A stretch of DNA of 35,115 bases from Deltaproteobacteria bacterium (GCA_016180805.1 JACPAM010000119.1:1-35115), one strand, 5' to 3'. Counted from the stretch's first letter, positions 25,729 to 33,762 are shown. Notes: generated by a model from the sequence alone, not told the origin. Numbers and translations are program-made.

Positions 25729-26088
25729 ATGCCGAGAACCAAGAAGAAATCGACCGGTCGCAGCGGCAGGGAAAAGCATCGTAGGCTTTTCGACGACACC
25801 TACCATGACGAGGCCGAGGATCAGGGTCTGCCGAGCGACGAGGCCGGCAGGCTTAAGATCAAGAAGAATTATGAGGAGCTGCTCGGGATCCGGGTCGAGA
25901 AGCTCAAAGGCCGCATCCTGAATCGGGAAAAGATCAACAAGAGCATCGACGGGATCTACTTCATCTGCGCGCAGTGCAAGCGCGTCTGTCACAACCTCGA
26001 CGAGGGGCTCGTCGAAGACCCGCAAAGCCAAGTGAGCCTGTGCGGCGCCTGCGCCAAAGAGAAAGGAGTCAAAGGCACGGCAGCCTAG
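25729..26088 (+). CDS. Small zinc-ribbon protein of unknown function
   Basis: 119 residues from ATG 25729, with GGGAG 6 nt upstream; the frame continues upstream, but the earlier start at 25657 has no such site. The first ~60 residues are very basic and then acidic (MPRTKKKSTGRSGREKHRRL, DDTYHDEAED). Cys80, Cys83 and Cys87 (CAQCKRVC) with Cys105 and Cys108 (CGAC) form a likely zinc-ribbon. The segment KINKSIDGIYFICAQC resembles treble-clef/ribbon modules in nucleic-acid-associated proteins. I do not recognise a named family; a role with DNA, RNA or ribosomes is possible, but this is inference. It stands alone between the repeat-filled gap and the convergent pseudouridine synthase gene. Confidence 0.75.
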   Translation: MPRTKKKSTGRSGREKHRRLFDDTYHDEAEDQGLPSDEAGRLKIKKNYEELLGIRVEKLKGRILNREKINKSIDGIYFICAQCKRVCHNLDEGLVEDPQSQVSLCGACAKEKGVKGTAA

Positions 26089-26140
26089 CCTCTCAGGCGC
26101 CCGGGGGCGTTACGAAGCCCGCCGGTCCAGAGCGCCGCCG

Positions 26141-27106
26141 TCAGAGCTGAATCTCGAGCCGGCGAAGGATTTGCTTTAGCTCGGGGGGAAGGGGGCACGA
26201 CAGCGTCATTTCCCGATCCTCCCGGGGATGATGGAAGGTCAAAGAGCAGGCGTGAAGAAACAGCCGCTCGATGCCCGACGGCTCGCCTCTCCCTTCGCCG
26301 TACAGGGGGTCGCCCACGAGGGGATGACCGATGGACGATAAGTGAACACGGATCTGATGGGTCACACCCGTCCCGATCTCAACCCGCAGGAGGCTATAGC
26401 CGCGCGCATAGGCCACCCGCTCAAATCGCGTCCAGGCCCTCCAGGTTCGCGCCCGTCGTCCCCGCTTCCCTGCTTCGGCGAACGGTTTCATCTTTCGACG
26501 ATCCCTGGGATCGCGCATCAGCGCAGCGGCGATTGCGCGCTCGTCCTCGGTCTTTCCCCAAACTAGCGCCCAGTAATATTTGCGCACGGCTCGGCGGCGA
26601 AACTGCGCGCGAAGATAGTCGAACGCGTCCTGATCCTTCGCCGCCACGACGATACCCGACGTGTCCCGGTCGAGGCGGTGAACCAAGCCAACCTCCCACC
26701 GATTCATCCCCACCCCAATCGACGACGGACGGATCGCAGCCAAGAAATTGGCCACCGTGTGGGTTTGCCTTCCCGAAAATCCATGGGTGGCGATTCCCGC
26801 GGGCTTGTCCAAAGCCAAAAGACGCTCGTCCTCATAAAGGATGGGGACCTCAAGATCCGCGGCAGGGATCGGGCCTTCCGCAAGCAGGTGGGGAAATCCT
26901 CTCAGACTCAGGACACTGCCCGGCAATATCCGATCCCCCTTTCGTGCCGGGCGGCCATCGACCCAGATTGCCCCCTCCTCGATCGCCCGGCGCGTTTCGC
27001 GGAGCGAGAGATGAGGCAAGCATCGGCGCACGAAGGCGTCGACGCGATGTCCCTCTGCGTCGGGAGGAACTATCCAGGAGTGAGTCAGGGAAGAATACTC
27101 CTTCAT
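26141..27106 (-). CDS. RluA-family pseudouridine synthase
   Basis: 321 residues from ATG 27106; a TTG at 27118 lies in the AT-rich repeat. An S4-like RNA-binding domain (RVDAFVRRCLPHLSLRETRRAIEEGAIWVDGR, ~21-55) precedes the catalytic domain. The catalytic motif GLVHRLDRDTSGIVVAAK holds the nucleophilic Asp (D146). LYEDERLLALDKPAGIATHG, VRKYYWALVWG, TGVTHQIRVHLSSIGHPLVGDPLYG and LFLHACSLTFHHP are the other RluA-family motifs. The enzyme isomerises uridine to pseudouridine in rRNA or tRNA; RluD and RluC types share this layout and I cannot decide the target. No ribosome site is evident, because the repeat abuts the start. Confidence 0.95.
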   Translation of the reverse strand: MKEYSSLTHSWIVPPDAEGHRVDAFVRRCLPHLSLRETRRAIEEGAIWVDGRPARKGDRILPGSVLSLRGFPHLLAEGPIPAADLEVPILYEDERLLALDKPAGIATHGFSGRQTHTVANFLAAIRPSSIGVGMNRWEVGLVHRLDRDTSGIVVAAKDQDAFDYLRAQFRRRAVRKYYWALVWGKTEDERAIAAALMRDPRDRRKMKPFAEAGKRGRRARTWRAWTRFERVAYARGYSLLRVEIGTGVTHQIRVHLSSIGHPLVGDPLYGEGRGEPSGIERLFLHACSLTFHHPREDREMTLSCPLPPELKQILRRLEIQL

Positions 27107-27109
27107 TTC

Positions 27110-27200
27110 AAAATGCAAATTGCAAATTGAAAAGTGTAAAGTTTATGATCCGAGCCTTCGATTTTGCACTTTACATTTTGCCTTTTTCAATTTTCATTCG
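27110..27200. repeat. AT-rich palindromic repeat, copy 3
   Basis: AAAATGCAAATTGCAAATTG at the left and ATTTTGCACTTTACATTTTG at 27161-27180 are roughly inverted halves of the family seen at 22705-22765, with a longer centre (TTTATGATCCGAGCC). A possible TTG start of the pseudouridine synthase gene (27118) lies inside it. Confidence 0.75.
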
Positions 27201-27214
27201 AACGTCGTTGACCC

Positions 27215-27243
27215 TTGATCCGGCATGGCCTCTCCCATAATAT
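27215..27243 (+). promoter_or_regulatory. Sigma-70-type promoter of the GDP-mannose pyrophosphorylase gene
   Basis: TTGATC (27215-27220), a 17-bp spacer and TAATAT (27238-27243) match the -35 and -10 consensus well. Transcription would start near 27250, leaving a ~20-nt leader with AAGGA before the ATG at 27271. Confidence 0.55.
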
Positions 27244-27270
27244 GAAGCCTTCGCCAAAAAGGAAAACGAG

Positions 27271-28383
27271 ATGGGAGCCCATCATTACGGCGTCATTATC
27301 GCGGGCGGCAAAGGGACGCGCTTTTGGCCTTTGAGTCGACCCTCTTACCCGAAGCAGCTCCTCAGGATTCTCAGCGGAAAGAGCTTGCTTCAAGAGACCG
27401 TGGATCGGGTTTCACCGCTTTTTGACCGCAACCGCCTTTTCGTGGTGACCGTCGGCGACCACGACAAAGCCATCCGCCGGGAACTCAAGCGCTTGCCCAA
27501 AGCGAATTTTTTGATCGAGCCCCGAGGGAACAACACCGCTCCGTGCATCGGCCTTGCGGCCGTCGAGATCAGCGCTCGCGATCCCGACGGCGTGATGGTC
27601 GTCTTGCCTGCCGACCACTGGGTTTCCGATTCCAAGAAATTCTCGCGCACGCTGAAGGCCGCCATCAAGCTGGCGGAGGCGCATGACGCGCTGGTCACCT
27701 TGGGGATCAAGCCAGAATATCCCGAGACGGGCTACGGCTATATCTTGAGAGGGAAAAAAGTCCGCGGATCGCCAGGCGCCCGAGCCTTCCACGTTCGCGG
27801 ATTTAAAGAAAAACCGTCGGTGCCGAAGGCCCGGCAGTTGCTGCGCTCGGGCGCTCTGTGGAACAGCGGCATCTTCGTGTGGCGCGCGCGGACCATTTTA
27901 ACGGCGCTTGAGCGCTACTCACCGTCCCTGTTCGCCGGCCTGCGCAGGATCATGGAGGCTGCCCGCGGCCGTGGCCTGGGAGCGGCGCCGCCGCGGCTTC
28001 GCGCCGTAGTAGAGGGAGAGTATCGCAAGATGCCCAACCTATCGATCGACTACGCGGTCCTGGAAAAGGCCGGATCGGAAAATAGGGTGCTGACCGTGGA
28101 AGCGAGGTTCGGCTGGAGCGATGTGGGGAACTGGGCGGCGATCCATCGGATGCTCGCCAAAGACCGCCGGCGCAATGCCGGGGTTGGGCGCTGGCTTGGC
28201 CTCAGCTCTAGTGGTTGCCTGGCCTATTCCCCGAAACGCCTGATTGCCCTGCTGGGTATGGAGAACACGGTGGTCATCGACACGCCCGATGCGGTCTTGG
28301 TCGGCGACCTGAAGCGGGCTCAGGAGGTGAAAGATCTTGTCGAGGAGGTCGAGCGGCGAGGTTACCGGCGCTATACCCGTTAG
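27271..28383 (+). CDS. manC: Mannose-1-phosphate guanylyltransferase (GDP-mannose pyrophosphorylase)
   Basis: 370 residues with AAAAAGGA upstream of the ATG. The nucleotidyltransferase signature AGGKGTRFWPLSRPSYPKQ is at 11-29. Also present are EPRGNNTAPCIGLAAVEI, VVLPADHWV with the metal-binding Asp, ETGYGYILRG, GFKEKPSV and WNSGIFVWRA, which bind the sugar, and GWSDVGNWAAI. It makes GDP-mannose from GTP and mannose-1-phosphate for polysaccharide or lipid glycosylation. The protein lacks the C-terminal phosphomannose-isomerase cupin of bifunctional ManC enzymes, so it is the single-domain form. A dolichol-phosphate-mannose-synthase-like glycosyltransferase is encoded ~5 kb away, possibly in the same pathway. 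Confidence 0.95.
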   Translation: MGAHHYGVIIAGGKGTRFWPLSRPSYPKQLLRILSGKSLLQETVDRVSPLFDRNRLFVVTVGDHDKAIRRELKRLPKANFLIEPRGNNTAPCIGLAAVEISARDPDGVMVVLPADHWVSDSKKFSRTLKAAIKLAEAHDALVTLGIKPEYPETGYGYILRGKKVRGSPGARAFHVRGFKEKPSVPKARQLLRSGALWNSGIFVWRARTILTALERYSPSLFAGLRRIMEAARGRGLGAAPPRLRAVVEGEYRKMPNLSIDYAVLEKAGSENRVLTVEARFGWSDVGNWAAIHRMLAKDRRRNAGVGRWLGLSSSGCLAYSPKRLIALLGMENTVVIDTPDAVLVGDLKRAQEVKDLVEEVERRGYRRYTR

Positions 28384-28419
28384 CCGGAATTTAAGATCGC
28401 AGTAGCCGGATTCCACCGG

Positions 28420-28519
28420 AAGCTCCCTCGGGAAGCGCGCTCTCGGCTGCGGCCGATGGGTTCGTGCCATGAGTCGTGCTGTTTGTAATCGGACGTCCGC
28501 AGCCTCGCTCGCGCTCCCC
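28420..28519 (-). repeat. Nested-palindrome repeat, copy D (inverted, 100-nt core)
   Basis: The reverse complement matches copies A, B and F base for base at almost every position. It starts GGGGAGCGCGAGCGAGGC, has the loop CCGATTACAAAC and CGACTCATGG, and ends CTTCCCGAGGGAGCTT. It lies in the 226-bp gap between manC and trmI. To its left, TAGCCGGAAT (28381-28390, holding the manC stop) and TAGCCGGATT (28403-28412) form a short direct repeat. To its right, GTGGAGCGAGG (28540-28550) repeats a module seen beside copy A. Confidence 0.85.
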
Positions 28520-28609
28520 TCCGTCGCTGCGGGAGGCCCGTGGAGCGAGGCGACCCCGAAGCCCGAGAGGAAAGGCAGGTTTCGAAGGAATCCAGGTTAG
28601 GAGTCTAAA

Positions 28610-29413
28610 ATGACGCGCAAAGGGCCGCTTCATGAGGGCGAGGCGGTGATCTTTCTGGACCGAAAGGAGAGGGAATATCTCAGGCGCCTGACGCGCGAGC
28701 GGAAGATCTCCATCCGCGGCGGCAACTTTGCCCTCGATGAAGTCATCGGTCGAGAAGAAGGCATCATCGTCCGCTCTTCTCTGAACGAGCCCTTTATCGT
28801 CCTTCGCCCAACCCTCGCCCAGCTCATTCCCAACCTGCCGCGCCAGGCTCAGGTGATCTACCCGAAGGATCTCGGAACCATCCTTATCTGGGCCGATATT
28901 TTCTCCGGGGCAAAAGTCATCGAAGCCGGAGTCGGCGCCGGCGGCCTGACCCTTGCGCTGCTCAACGCTGTCGGCGCCGAGGGGTCCGTGATCTCCTATG
29001 AAATTCGCGACGATTTTGCCCAGTTGGCGCGAGAGAACGTCGCTCGTTACTACGGCGCGGCCCCGAACTGGCTCCTCAAGGTCGCAGATGTCGCCCGGCA
29101 ACTGACCGAAACCGATGCCGATCGCATCCTGCTTGACCTTCCCGAGCCCTGGGAGGTTACCGAGAGGGCTTGGAGCGCGCTGCGCCCAGGCGGAATCCTG
29201 CTCTCTTACCTCCCAACTGTTCCCCAAGTTAAGACCGAAGTGGAATCCTTGAGGGGCCACGGCGGGTTTGCGCGGATACAGACGATGGAAGGGCTGCTGC
29301 GTTTCTGGAACATCCGCGGGCTGAGCGTCAGGCCGGAGCACCGGATGGTAGCGCACACGGGATTCATCACGGTCGCCAGGCGCCTGGCGCAAAAGGGGCC
29401 TGAGTTATCTTAA
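28610..29413 (+). CDS. trmI: tRNA (adenine-N1)-methyltransferase, TrmI type
   Basis: 267 residues with TAGGAG 7 nt before the ATG. The N-terminal beta domain (SIRGGNFALDEVIGREEGIIV) and the signature IYPKDLGTILIWADI precede the Rossmann methyltransferase core. SAM-binding motif I is EAGVGAGGLTLAL (105-117), the motif IV loop is LDLPEPW (~175-181), and HTGFITVARR is near the end. Bacterial TrmI tetramers methylate adenine-58 in the tRNA T-loop, adding thermal stability. The transporter operon starts 58 bp downstream with its own candidate promoter, so co-transcription is unclear. Confidence 0.94.
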   Translation: MTRKGPLHEGEAVIFLDRKEREYLRRLTRERKISIRGGNFALDEVIGREEGIIVRSSLNEPFIVLRPTLAQLIPNLPRQAQVIYPKDLGTILIWADIFSGAKVIEAGVGAGGLTLALLNAVGAEGSVISYEIRDDFAQLARENVARYYGAAPNWLLKVADVARQLTETDADRILLDLPEPWEVTERAWSALRPGGILLSYLPTVPQVKTEVESLRGHGGFARIQTMEGLLRFWNIRGLSVRPEHRMVAHTGFITVARRLAQKGPELS

Positions 29414-29437
29414 AATAAAGTCGTCTAAATTAGGGAC

Positions 29438-29465
29438 TTGCAAACTTTAGGGGACCTGCTATTTA
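29438..29465 (+). promoter_or_regulatory. Possible promoter of the ABC importer genes
   Basis: TTGCAA (29438-29443), a 16-bp spacer and TATTTA (29460-29465) fit a sigma-70 promoter. Transcription would start within a few bases of the ATG at 29472, implying a leaderless message; no good ribosome site is seen there. Confidence 0.3.
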
Positions 29466-29471
29466 GCGAGC

Positions 29472-30263
29472 ATGGTGCCTTACATCCAGGCAAAAAACCT
29501 GAACCTCACTTTTCGACCCAAAAACCGCGATCCGGTTACGGCCCTGCTCGGCCTCGATCTCGAGGCTTCCCAGGGCGAGTTCTTAAGCTTGGTCGGACCC
29601 TCTGGGTGTGGTAAGAGCACGTTTCTGAATGTCCTTCTCGGCCTGTTGAAACCCGACTCGGGAGATATCCGGCTCAATGGAAATCGAATCACCGGCCCCG
29701 GGCAGGAACGGGCGATGGTATTTCAGGAGTTCGGCTTGCTGCCCTGGCGGACCGTACAGGCAAACGTTGAGCTGGGATTGGAACTTAAAGGGGTCGCCGC
29801 CGCGACCCGGCGCCAACGGTCCGCCGAGCTCATCACGCTGGTGGGCCTCAATGGCTTCGAACAACACTATCCCCACGAGCTCTCCGGCGGAATGAAGCAG
29901 AGGGTTGGGCTCGCCCGCGCGCTGGCTACGGATCCGGACGTCCTGCTCATGGATGAGCCGTTTGCGGCTCTGGATGCGCAGACCCGGGATCTCATGCAAA
30001 TGGAGTTGCTCCAGATCTGGGACCGGGCCAAGAAAACGGTCCTCTTCGTAACCCACAGCATCGAGGAGGCCGCTTATCTCTCCGACCGGGTCGTCATCAT
30101 GACGGCCAGGCCAGCGCGCACGAAGAGCACCATCAAAATCAACCTGCCAAGACCCAGGGACTATGAGATGAGGCTGTCGGCAGAATTCAATGACATCAAG
30201 GCCAGGATATGGGAGACACTCAAAGAGGAGTTGATGACGAGGAGCGCAGGCGATGGGAGCTAA
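29472..30263 (+). CDS. ABC importer ATPase, NitT/TauT (SsuB/TauB-like) family
   Basis: 263 residues. Walker A GPSGCGKST is at 42-50, the Q-loop Gln at 85, the signature LSGGMKQR at 137-144, Walker B VLLMDEP at 157-163, the D-loop ALDAQTR directly after it, and the switch His in VTHS at 195. Residues EFGLLPWRTVQANVELGLE and the C-terminal arm (RPARTKSTIKINLPRPRDYEMR) are typical of nitrate/sulfonate/taurine-type importers. It powers uptake through the two permeases encoded next and overlaps the first of these by 11 bp. Confidence 0.95.
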   Translation: MVPYIQAKNLNLTFRPKNRDPVTALLGLDLEASQGEFLSLVGPSGCGKSTFLNVLLGLLKPDSGDIRLNGNRITGPGQERAMVFQEFGLLPWRTVQANVELGLELKGVAAATRRQRSAELITLVGLNGFEQHYPHELSGGMKQRVGLARALATDPDVLLMDEPFAALDAQTRDLMQMELLQIWDRAKKTVLFVTHSIEEAAYLSDRVVIMTARPARTKSTIKINLPRPRDYEMRLSAEFNDIKARIWETLKEELMTRSAGDGS

Positions 30264-31041
30264 AAGAATTTATCAAGAATACCAGAGGCCGATTCTCGGA
30301 CTGGTCTCGGTCGCAGGCCTATTCCTAGCCTGGGAGTTGGTCCTGACCTATCTCGTCCCCTTGAATCCCTTTTTCTTTACTAAACCTTCCCTGATTGCCA
30401 CAGCCTTCCAGGAACAGGTCTTGGGAGGCAGGCTGTGGCACGATTTAATCATAAGCAGCCGGGCCTTTCTCTGGGGTTTTAGCTGCGCGATCGCGGTTGG
30501 CATCCCCGTCGGAGTTTTGATGGGGTGGAGGCGGCGGGCTGAGTATACGCTTGATCCGTTTCTCACAGCCCTCTACGCAAGCCCGCTGGTCGCCCTGGCC
30601 CCCTTAATCATCGTGGTCTTTGGCGTGGGCCTGCTCGCGAAGTCCGTCCTGGTCTTTCTCCTTGCTGTGTTCCCCTTCATATTCAACGCCTTCGCGGGGG
30701 TGAGATCGACGGATAGGCTGCTAATTAACGTCGTCAAATCTTTTGGCGGAAAGGAAAAGGACCTCTATTTCAAGGTTATATTGCCGAGCACGTTACCTTA
30801 CATCGTTGCCGGCACAAGAATCGCGATCGGTCGGGGATTGGTCGGGATCATCGTGGGAGAGTTCGTCGCTGCTTCGGAGGGAATTGGTTTTGCGATTTCG
30901 CGATTCGGCGACACCTACCAGCTCCCTGAAATGTTCGCAGCGATATTTTTCTTGATGATCACCGCGATCGTTCTCACGGAAGGCATGCGGAAATTGGAGG
31001 CCGCGCTGGCGCCGTGGAGGGTCGGACAGGAGGCGCGATGA
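30253..31041 (+). CDS. ABC importer permease 1, NitT/TauT family
   Basis: 262 residues, about six membrane helices (LVSVAGLFLAWELVLTYL, FLWGFSCAIAVGIPVGVLMG, SPLVALAPLIIVVFGVGL, SVLVFLLAVFPFIFNAFAG, GLVGIIVGEFV and FAAIFFLMITAIVLTEG). The EAA loop that docks on the ATPase is seen at FGGKEKDLYFKVILPSTLPYIVAGTRIAIGRG. GAGGAG lies 9 nt before the ATG. It overlaps the ATPase gene by 11 bp and the second permease gene by 4 bp (ATGA). Substrate unknown. Confidence 0.94.
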   Translation: MGAKRIYQEYQRPILGLVSVAGLFLAWELVLTYLVPLNPFFFTKPSLIATAFQEQVLGGRLWHDLIISSRAFLWGFSCAIAVGIPVGVLMGWRRRAEYTLDPFLTALYASPLVALAPLIIVVFGVGLLAKSVLVFLLAVFPFIFNAFAGVRSTDRLLINVVKSFGGKEKDLYFKVILPSTLPYIVAGTRIAIGRGLVGIIVGEFVAASEGIGFAISRFGDTYQLPEMFAAIFFLMITAIVLTEGMRKLEAALAPWRVGQEAR

Positions 31042-31838
31042 CTCGCCTGGTCAACTTCTACACGGAGAGAGAGCACTACATTCTAGGGGGAGGCTTCATC
31101 CTGCTCCTCATCATCGCCTGGGAGTCTGTGCCGCATTTAGTAGCGCTGCCGAGGGCGCTGTCGCTCTTTTTCACGACTCCTTCGAAGGTCTGGGAAACGT
31201 TCTACGAGCTTTTGGTCCGGAATGAGGTCCAGGCTCACTTCTACGTCAGCGCCACAGAATTTCTCCTGGGCCTGGGCTTGGCCATCCTGTTCGGCCTCCC
31301 TCTGGGTCTCATCATGGGCCGGTCCAGCGTCATGGATGCCATGTTCGATCCTTACGTAACGGCCCTCAACGCCACACCCAGGATCGTTTTCCTGCCGCTT
31401 CTTATCCTCTGGTTGGGCCTCGGGATTTGGTCGAAAGTGATGATCGTCTTTATTGGGGCCGTCTTCCCGCTCCTCATCAACACCTATGAAGGCGTGAAAA
31501 ACGTTGACCGCGTGCTGGTGAACGTAGTCCGCTCCTTTGGCGCGAACGAGTGGCAGGTGATGAAGATGGTGGTGCTCCCCAATTCACTCCTTTACATTGT
31601 GGTGGGCTTGCGGCTGGCCATCGGCAGGGCCATCCTGGGGGTGGTCGTGGGGGAGTTCTACGGGGCCACCAAAGGCCTAGGCGCAATGATGGCCAGAGCC
31701 GCCAGCGCCTATCAGGTCGACGTTGTCTTTGTCGGGGTGGCGATTTTTATGGCTGTCTCTCTGATCTTCACCCTTACGGTGAAGAAGATCGAATCGAAAC
31801 TCACCCGCTGGCGCCCCGAAGCGGTCAAGAGCTTCTAA
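31038..31838 (+). CDS. ABC importer permease 2, NitT/TauT family
   Basis: 266 residues from ATG 31038, which overlaps the stop of permease 1 as ATGA and has AGGAGG 5 nt upstream; the frame's earlier ATG at 31014 is inside permease 1. It has about six membrane helices and an EAA loop, GANEWQVMKMVVLPNSLLYIVVGLRLAIGRAILG. It is clearly homologous to permease 1 but quite diverged, so the complex is probably a heterodimer rather than the usual homodimer of this family (inference). Confidence 0.94.
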   Translation: MTRLVNFYTEREHYILGGGFILLLIIAWESVPHLVALPRALSLFFTTPSKVWETFYELLVRNEVQAHFYVSATEFLLGLGLAILFGLPLGLIMGRSSVMDAMFDPYVTALNATPRIVFLPLLILWLGLGIWSKVMIVFIGAVFPLLINTYEGVKNVDRVLVNVVRSFGANEWQVMKMVVLPNSLLYIVVGLRLAIGRAILGVVVGEFYGATKGLGAMMARAASAYQVDVVFVGVAIFMAVSLIFTLTVKKIESKLTRWRPEAVKSF

Positions 31839-31847
31839 GAATTCAGT

Positions 31848-31920
31848 AGTCAGTAGCCAGAACCCAGAAGCCTTTCCTCTCCATTCTGGATTCTGTCTCC
31901 TGGATTCTCGTTTTTTTGTG
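31848..31920. repeat. Intergenic palindromic repeat with T-run
   Basis: CAGTAGTCAGTAGCCAGAAC, CATTCTGGATTCTG and CCTGGATTCTCG give CCAGAA/TTCTGG type pairing, and TTTTTTT follows at ~31912-31918. It fills the 86-bp gap between the convergent permease 2 and solute-binding genes, where a bidirectional terminator would be expected. The pairing is imperfect, so the terminator role is tentative. Confidence 0.45.
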
Positions 31921-31924
31921 GATT

Positions 31925-32944
31925 CTACTTCGAGGGCTTCCTCCCCATCTCCTTGAGGACCTCGTTCAAGAGTTCGCGCGCGACGAATTGCTCGATATCC
32001 GGCGCAGGCTTTCCCGCTGGCCATCCCGCCTCCGGAGTCATCCTCGACTTGAATAGCAGGTCCAACAAATCATGGGGGATTTCCGGCCCGAAAGCATTCT
32101 GCACTTGCTTATAGACTGCCTCAGCAACCCTTACCTCTTTAATCGTAAACCACTTTTGGATGACGTCGATGGTGCCCTTCTTGTTCGCTTTAATATAATC
32201 TTCGGCTTTAGCTATGGCCTTGATGAACCTTTTCACTTCGTCACGCTTTTCCTTGATTCGATCTCTGTGTACGAAAAAGGTGCCCCCGAGCCTGGGAAGG
32301 TAGTCTCCCGTTTTCACGAGGATCTTCATGCCCTCGTATTCGGCCTTGGCCGCGTGCCCAAACGACAAGATGGCTCCCTGGATCGACCCTCCAATGAGAC
32401 CTGCTATTCGATCAGTCTCTCCCGCAAAGCTGATCACCTTGTAGTCCTTGCCGAGCTCCATCTTGAAAAACCGCCCCAGCGTAATCGTCGCCTCTTCGTA
32501 GTCCGCGGAGCCGGGTCTGCCCAAGCCAATGGTCTTACCCTTCAGGTCTTCCACGGTTTTGATGTCCGGGGTTGTCGTGATAGCCCATTGGGAGATCAGA
32601 GACTGACCGACGACAAAAATGAGCGGGGCGCCCCTCAGCATCGCGATGGAACCTCCCCCCGGAATCGGCACGTAGTCTATTTCCTTGGCAATTCCCGCCC
32701 TTACAAGCGGGCCTCCCTCTGCAGCTATAAACTCGGCAGTAAAGCCATGCTCTTTAAACATGCCTTTATCTTCAGCGACATAGGAGGGGAGGTGAAACCC
32801 GCTGCCTGCAATTGTTCTTCCCACTCTGATCTTGGTCTGCGCGTCGGCGGGTGCGCTACGTGAAACGAGAACGAATGCCACCATCGCGAACAGGAACCAA
32901 AGCGTGAAGCTCACCGAAAAAGTCCTACGCTCCAAATTAGCCAT
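31925..32944 (-). CDS. ABC importer solute-binding protein, NMT1/SsuA-like family
   Basis: 339 residues, AAAGGAG upstream of the ATG. A signal peptide (SVSFTLWFLFAMVAFVLVSRSAPADA) cleaved near ADAQ is followed by KIRVGRTIAGSGFHLPSYVAEDKGMFKEHGFTAEFIAAEGGP. This is the opening of the family, with LKGKTIGLGRPGSADYEEATIT at the ligand cleft. It probably supplies the importer encoded convergently, 86 bp away, but lies on the opposite strand and so is regulated separately. Ligand unknown; the family binds sulfonates, nitrate, thiamine precursors and aromatic acids. Confidence 0.9.
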   Translation of the reverse strand: MANLERRTFSVSFTLWFLFAMVAFVLVSRSAPADAQTKIRVGRTIAGSGFHLPSYVAEDKGMFKEHGFTAEFIAAEGGPLVRAGIAKEIDYVPIPGGGSIAMLRGAPLIFVVGQSLISQWAITTTPDIKTVEDLKGKTIGLGRPGSADYEEATITLGRFFKMELGKDYKVISFAGETDRIAGLIGGSIQGAILSFGHAAKAEYEGMKILVKTGDYLPRLGGTFFVHRDRIKEKRDEVKRFIKAIAKAEDYIKANKKGTIDVIQKWFTIKEVRVAEAVYKQVQNAFGPEIPHDLLDLLFKSRMTPEAGWPAGKPAPDIEQFVARELLNEVLKEMGRKPSK

Positions 32945-33051
32945 GGCTTGCTCCTTTCATTTTGTTGTGGCGGTTATTTCATTTCGCCGGACACTCTGTC
33001 ATCCAGAAACCGGCCTAGGATTACCTTCTAACCGGGGAAAAGGCAAGGGGG

Positions 33052-33762
33052 TCAATCTTTGAGCCAAAAGCGTACCAGAGAATAAAAGGCGACGATTCCG
33101 TCTTTCCAGGTGATCTTTTTACCCTCGGCGTAGGTCCGGCCGTGATAGGAGATCGGGACCTCATAGATCCGATAGCCTTTTTTCGCGACCTTGACCGTCA
33201 CTTCCGGCTCGAAGCCAAAGCGCCTGGATTCGATCTTGACGCTCCTTAAGACTTCAGCCCTGAAAACTTTGTATCCGACCTCCATGTCGGAAAGATTCAA
33301 ATTGGTGAGCATGTTGGAGAAGAAGGTGAGGATTTGATTGCCCAAGTAGTGCCAAAAAAAAAGCACTCGATGCGGCCCGCCGCCGTAGAACCGCGTCCCG
33401 TAAACCACGTCGGCGTTTCCGGCAAGGATCGGCCCGAGGAGCTTCATGTAGTCCTGCGGGTCGTACTCCAGGTCGGCGTCCTGGATGATCACGATGTCGC
33501 CCGCAGCCGCAGCGAGCGCGGCTCGAATCGCCGCTCCCTTGCCCTGATTGAACGGCTGAAAGATCACTTTTAGATCGTTTTGCGCATCCTGCTCGGTGGC
33601 GACCTGAGCTTTGAGGCGCCCTAGGAGATCGCGGCTTCCGTCAGTGGAGCCGTCGTCGACAGCGATGATTTCTTTCGGCACGCGCACCGCGCGCACCCGG
33701 CGAATGGCCTCTTCGAGTGTGCCGACCTCGTTGAAAACCGGCATCACAACGGAAAGCTTCAC
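33052..33762 (-). CDS. Family 2 glycosyltransferase, dolichol-phosphate-mannose-synthase-like
   Basis: 236 residues. The GT-A fold is intact: LSVVMPVFNEVGTLEEAIRRV, IIAVDDGSTDGSRDLL, FNQGKGAAIRAALAAAAGDI, and the metal-binding QDADLEYDPQDY. GSRFYGG-type KVVYGTRF, LTNLNLSDMEVGYKVFRAEV and RRFGFEPEVTVKVAKKG are characteristic of DPM1-like and related bacterial enzymes. These use a nucleotide sugar, often GDP-mannose, to glycosylate a polyprenyl phosphate. No C-terminal membrane helices are present, so it is the soluble single-domain form. The GTG start at 33762 and its GAGG site lie in a copy of the AGGATCGGGGT repeat word. Confidence 0.93.
   Translation of the reverse strand: MKLSVVMPVFNEVGTLEEAIRRVRAVRVPKEIIAVDDGSTDGSRDLLGRLKAQVATEQDAQNDLKVIFQPFNQGKGAAIRAALAAAAGDIVIIQDADLEYDPQDYMKLLGPILAGNADVVYGTRFYGGGPHRVLFFWHYLGNQILTFFSNMLTNLNLSDMEVGYKVFRAEVLRSVKIESRRFGFEPEVTVKVAKKGYRIYEVPISYHGRTYAEGKKITWKDGIVAFYSLVRFWLKD

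Noticed and set aside
28391-29392. 333-codon open frame opposite trmI
   Set aside because: Antisense to a clear methyltransferase; its end is repeat copy D and no family motifs are seen.
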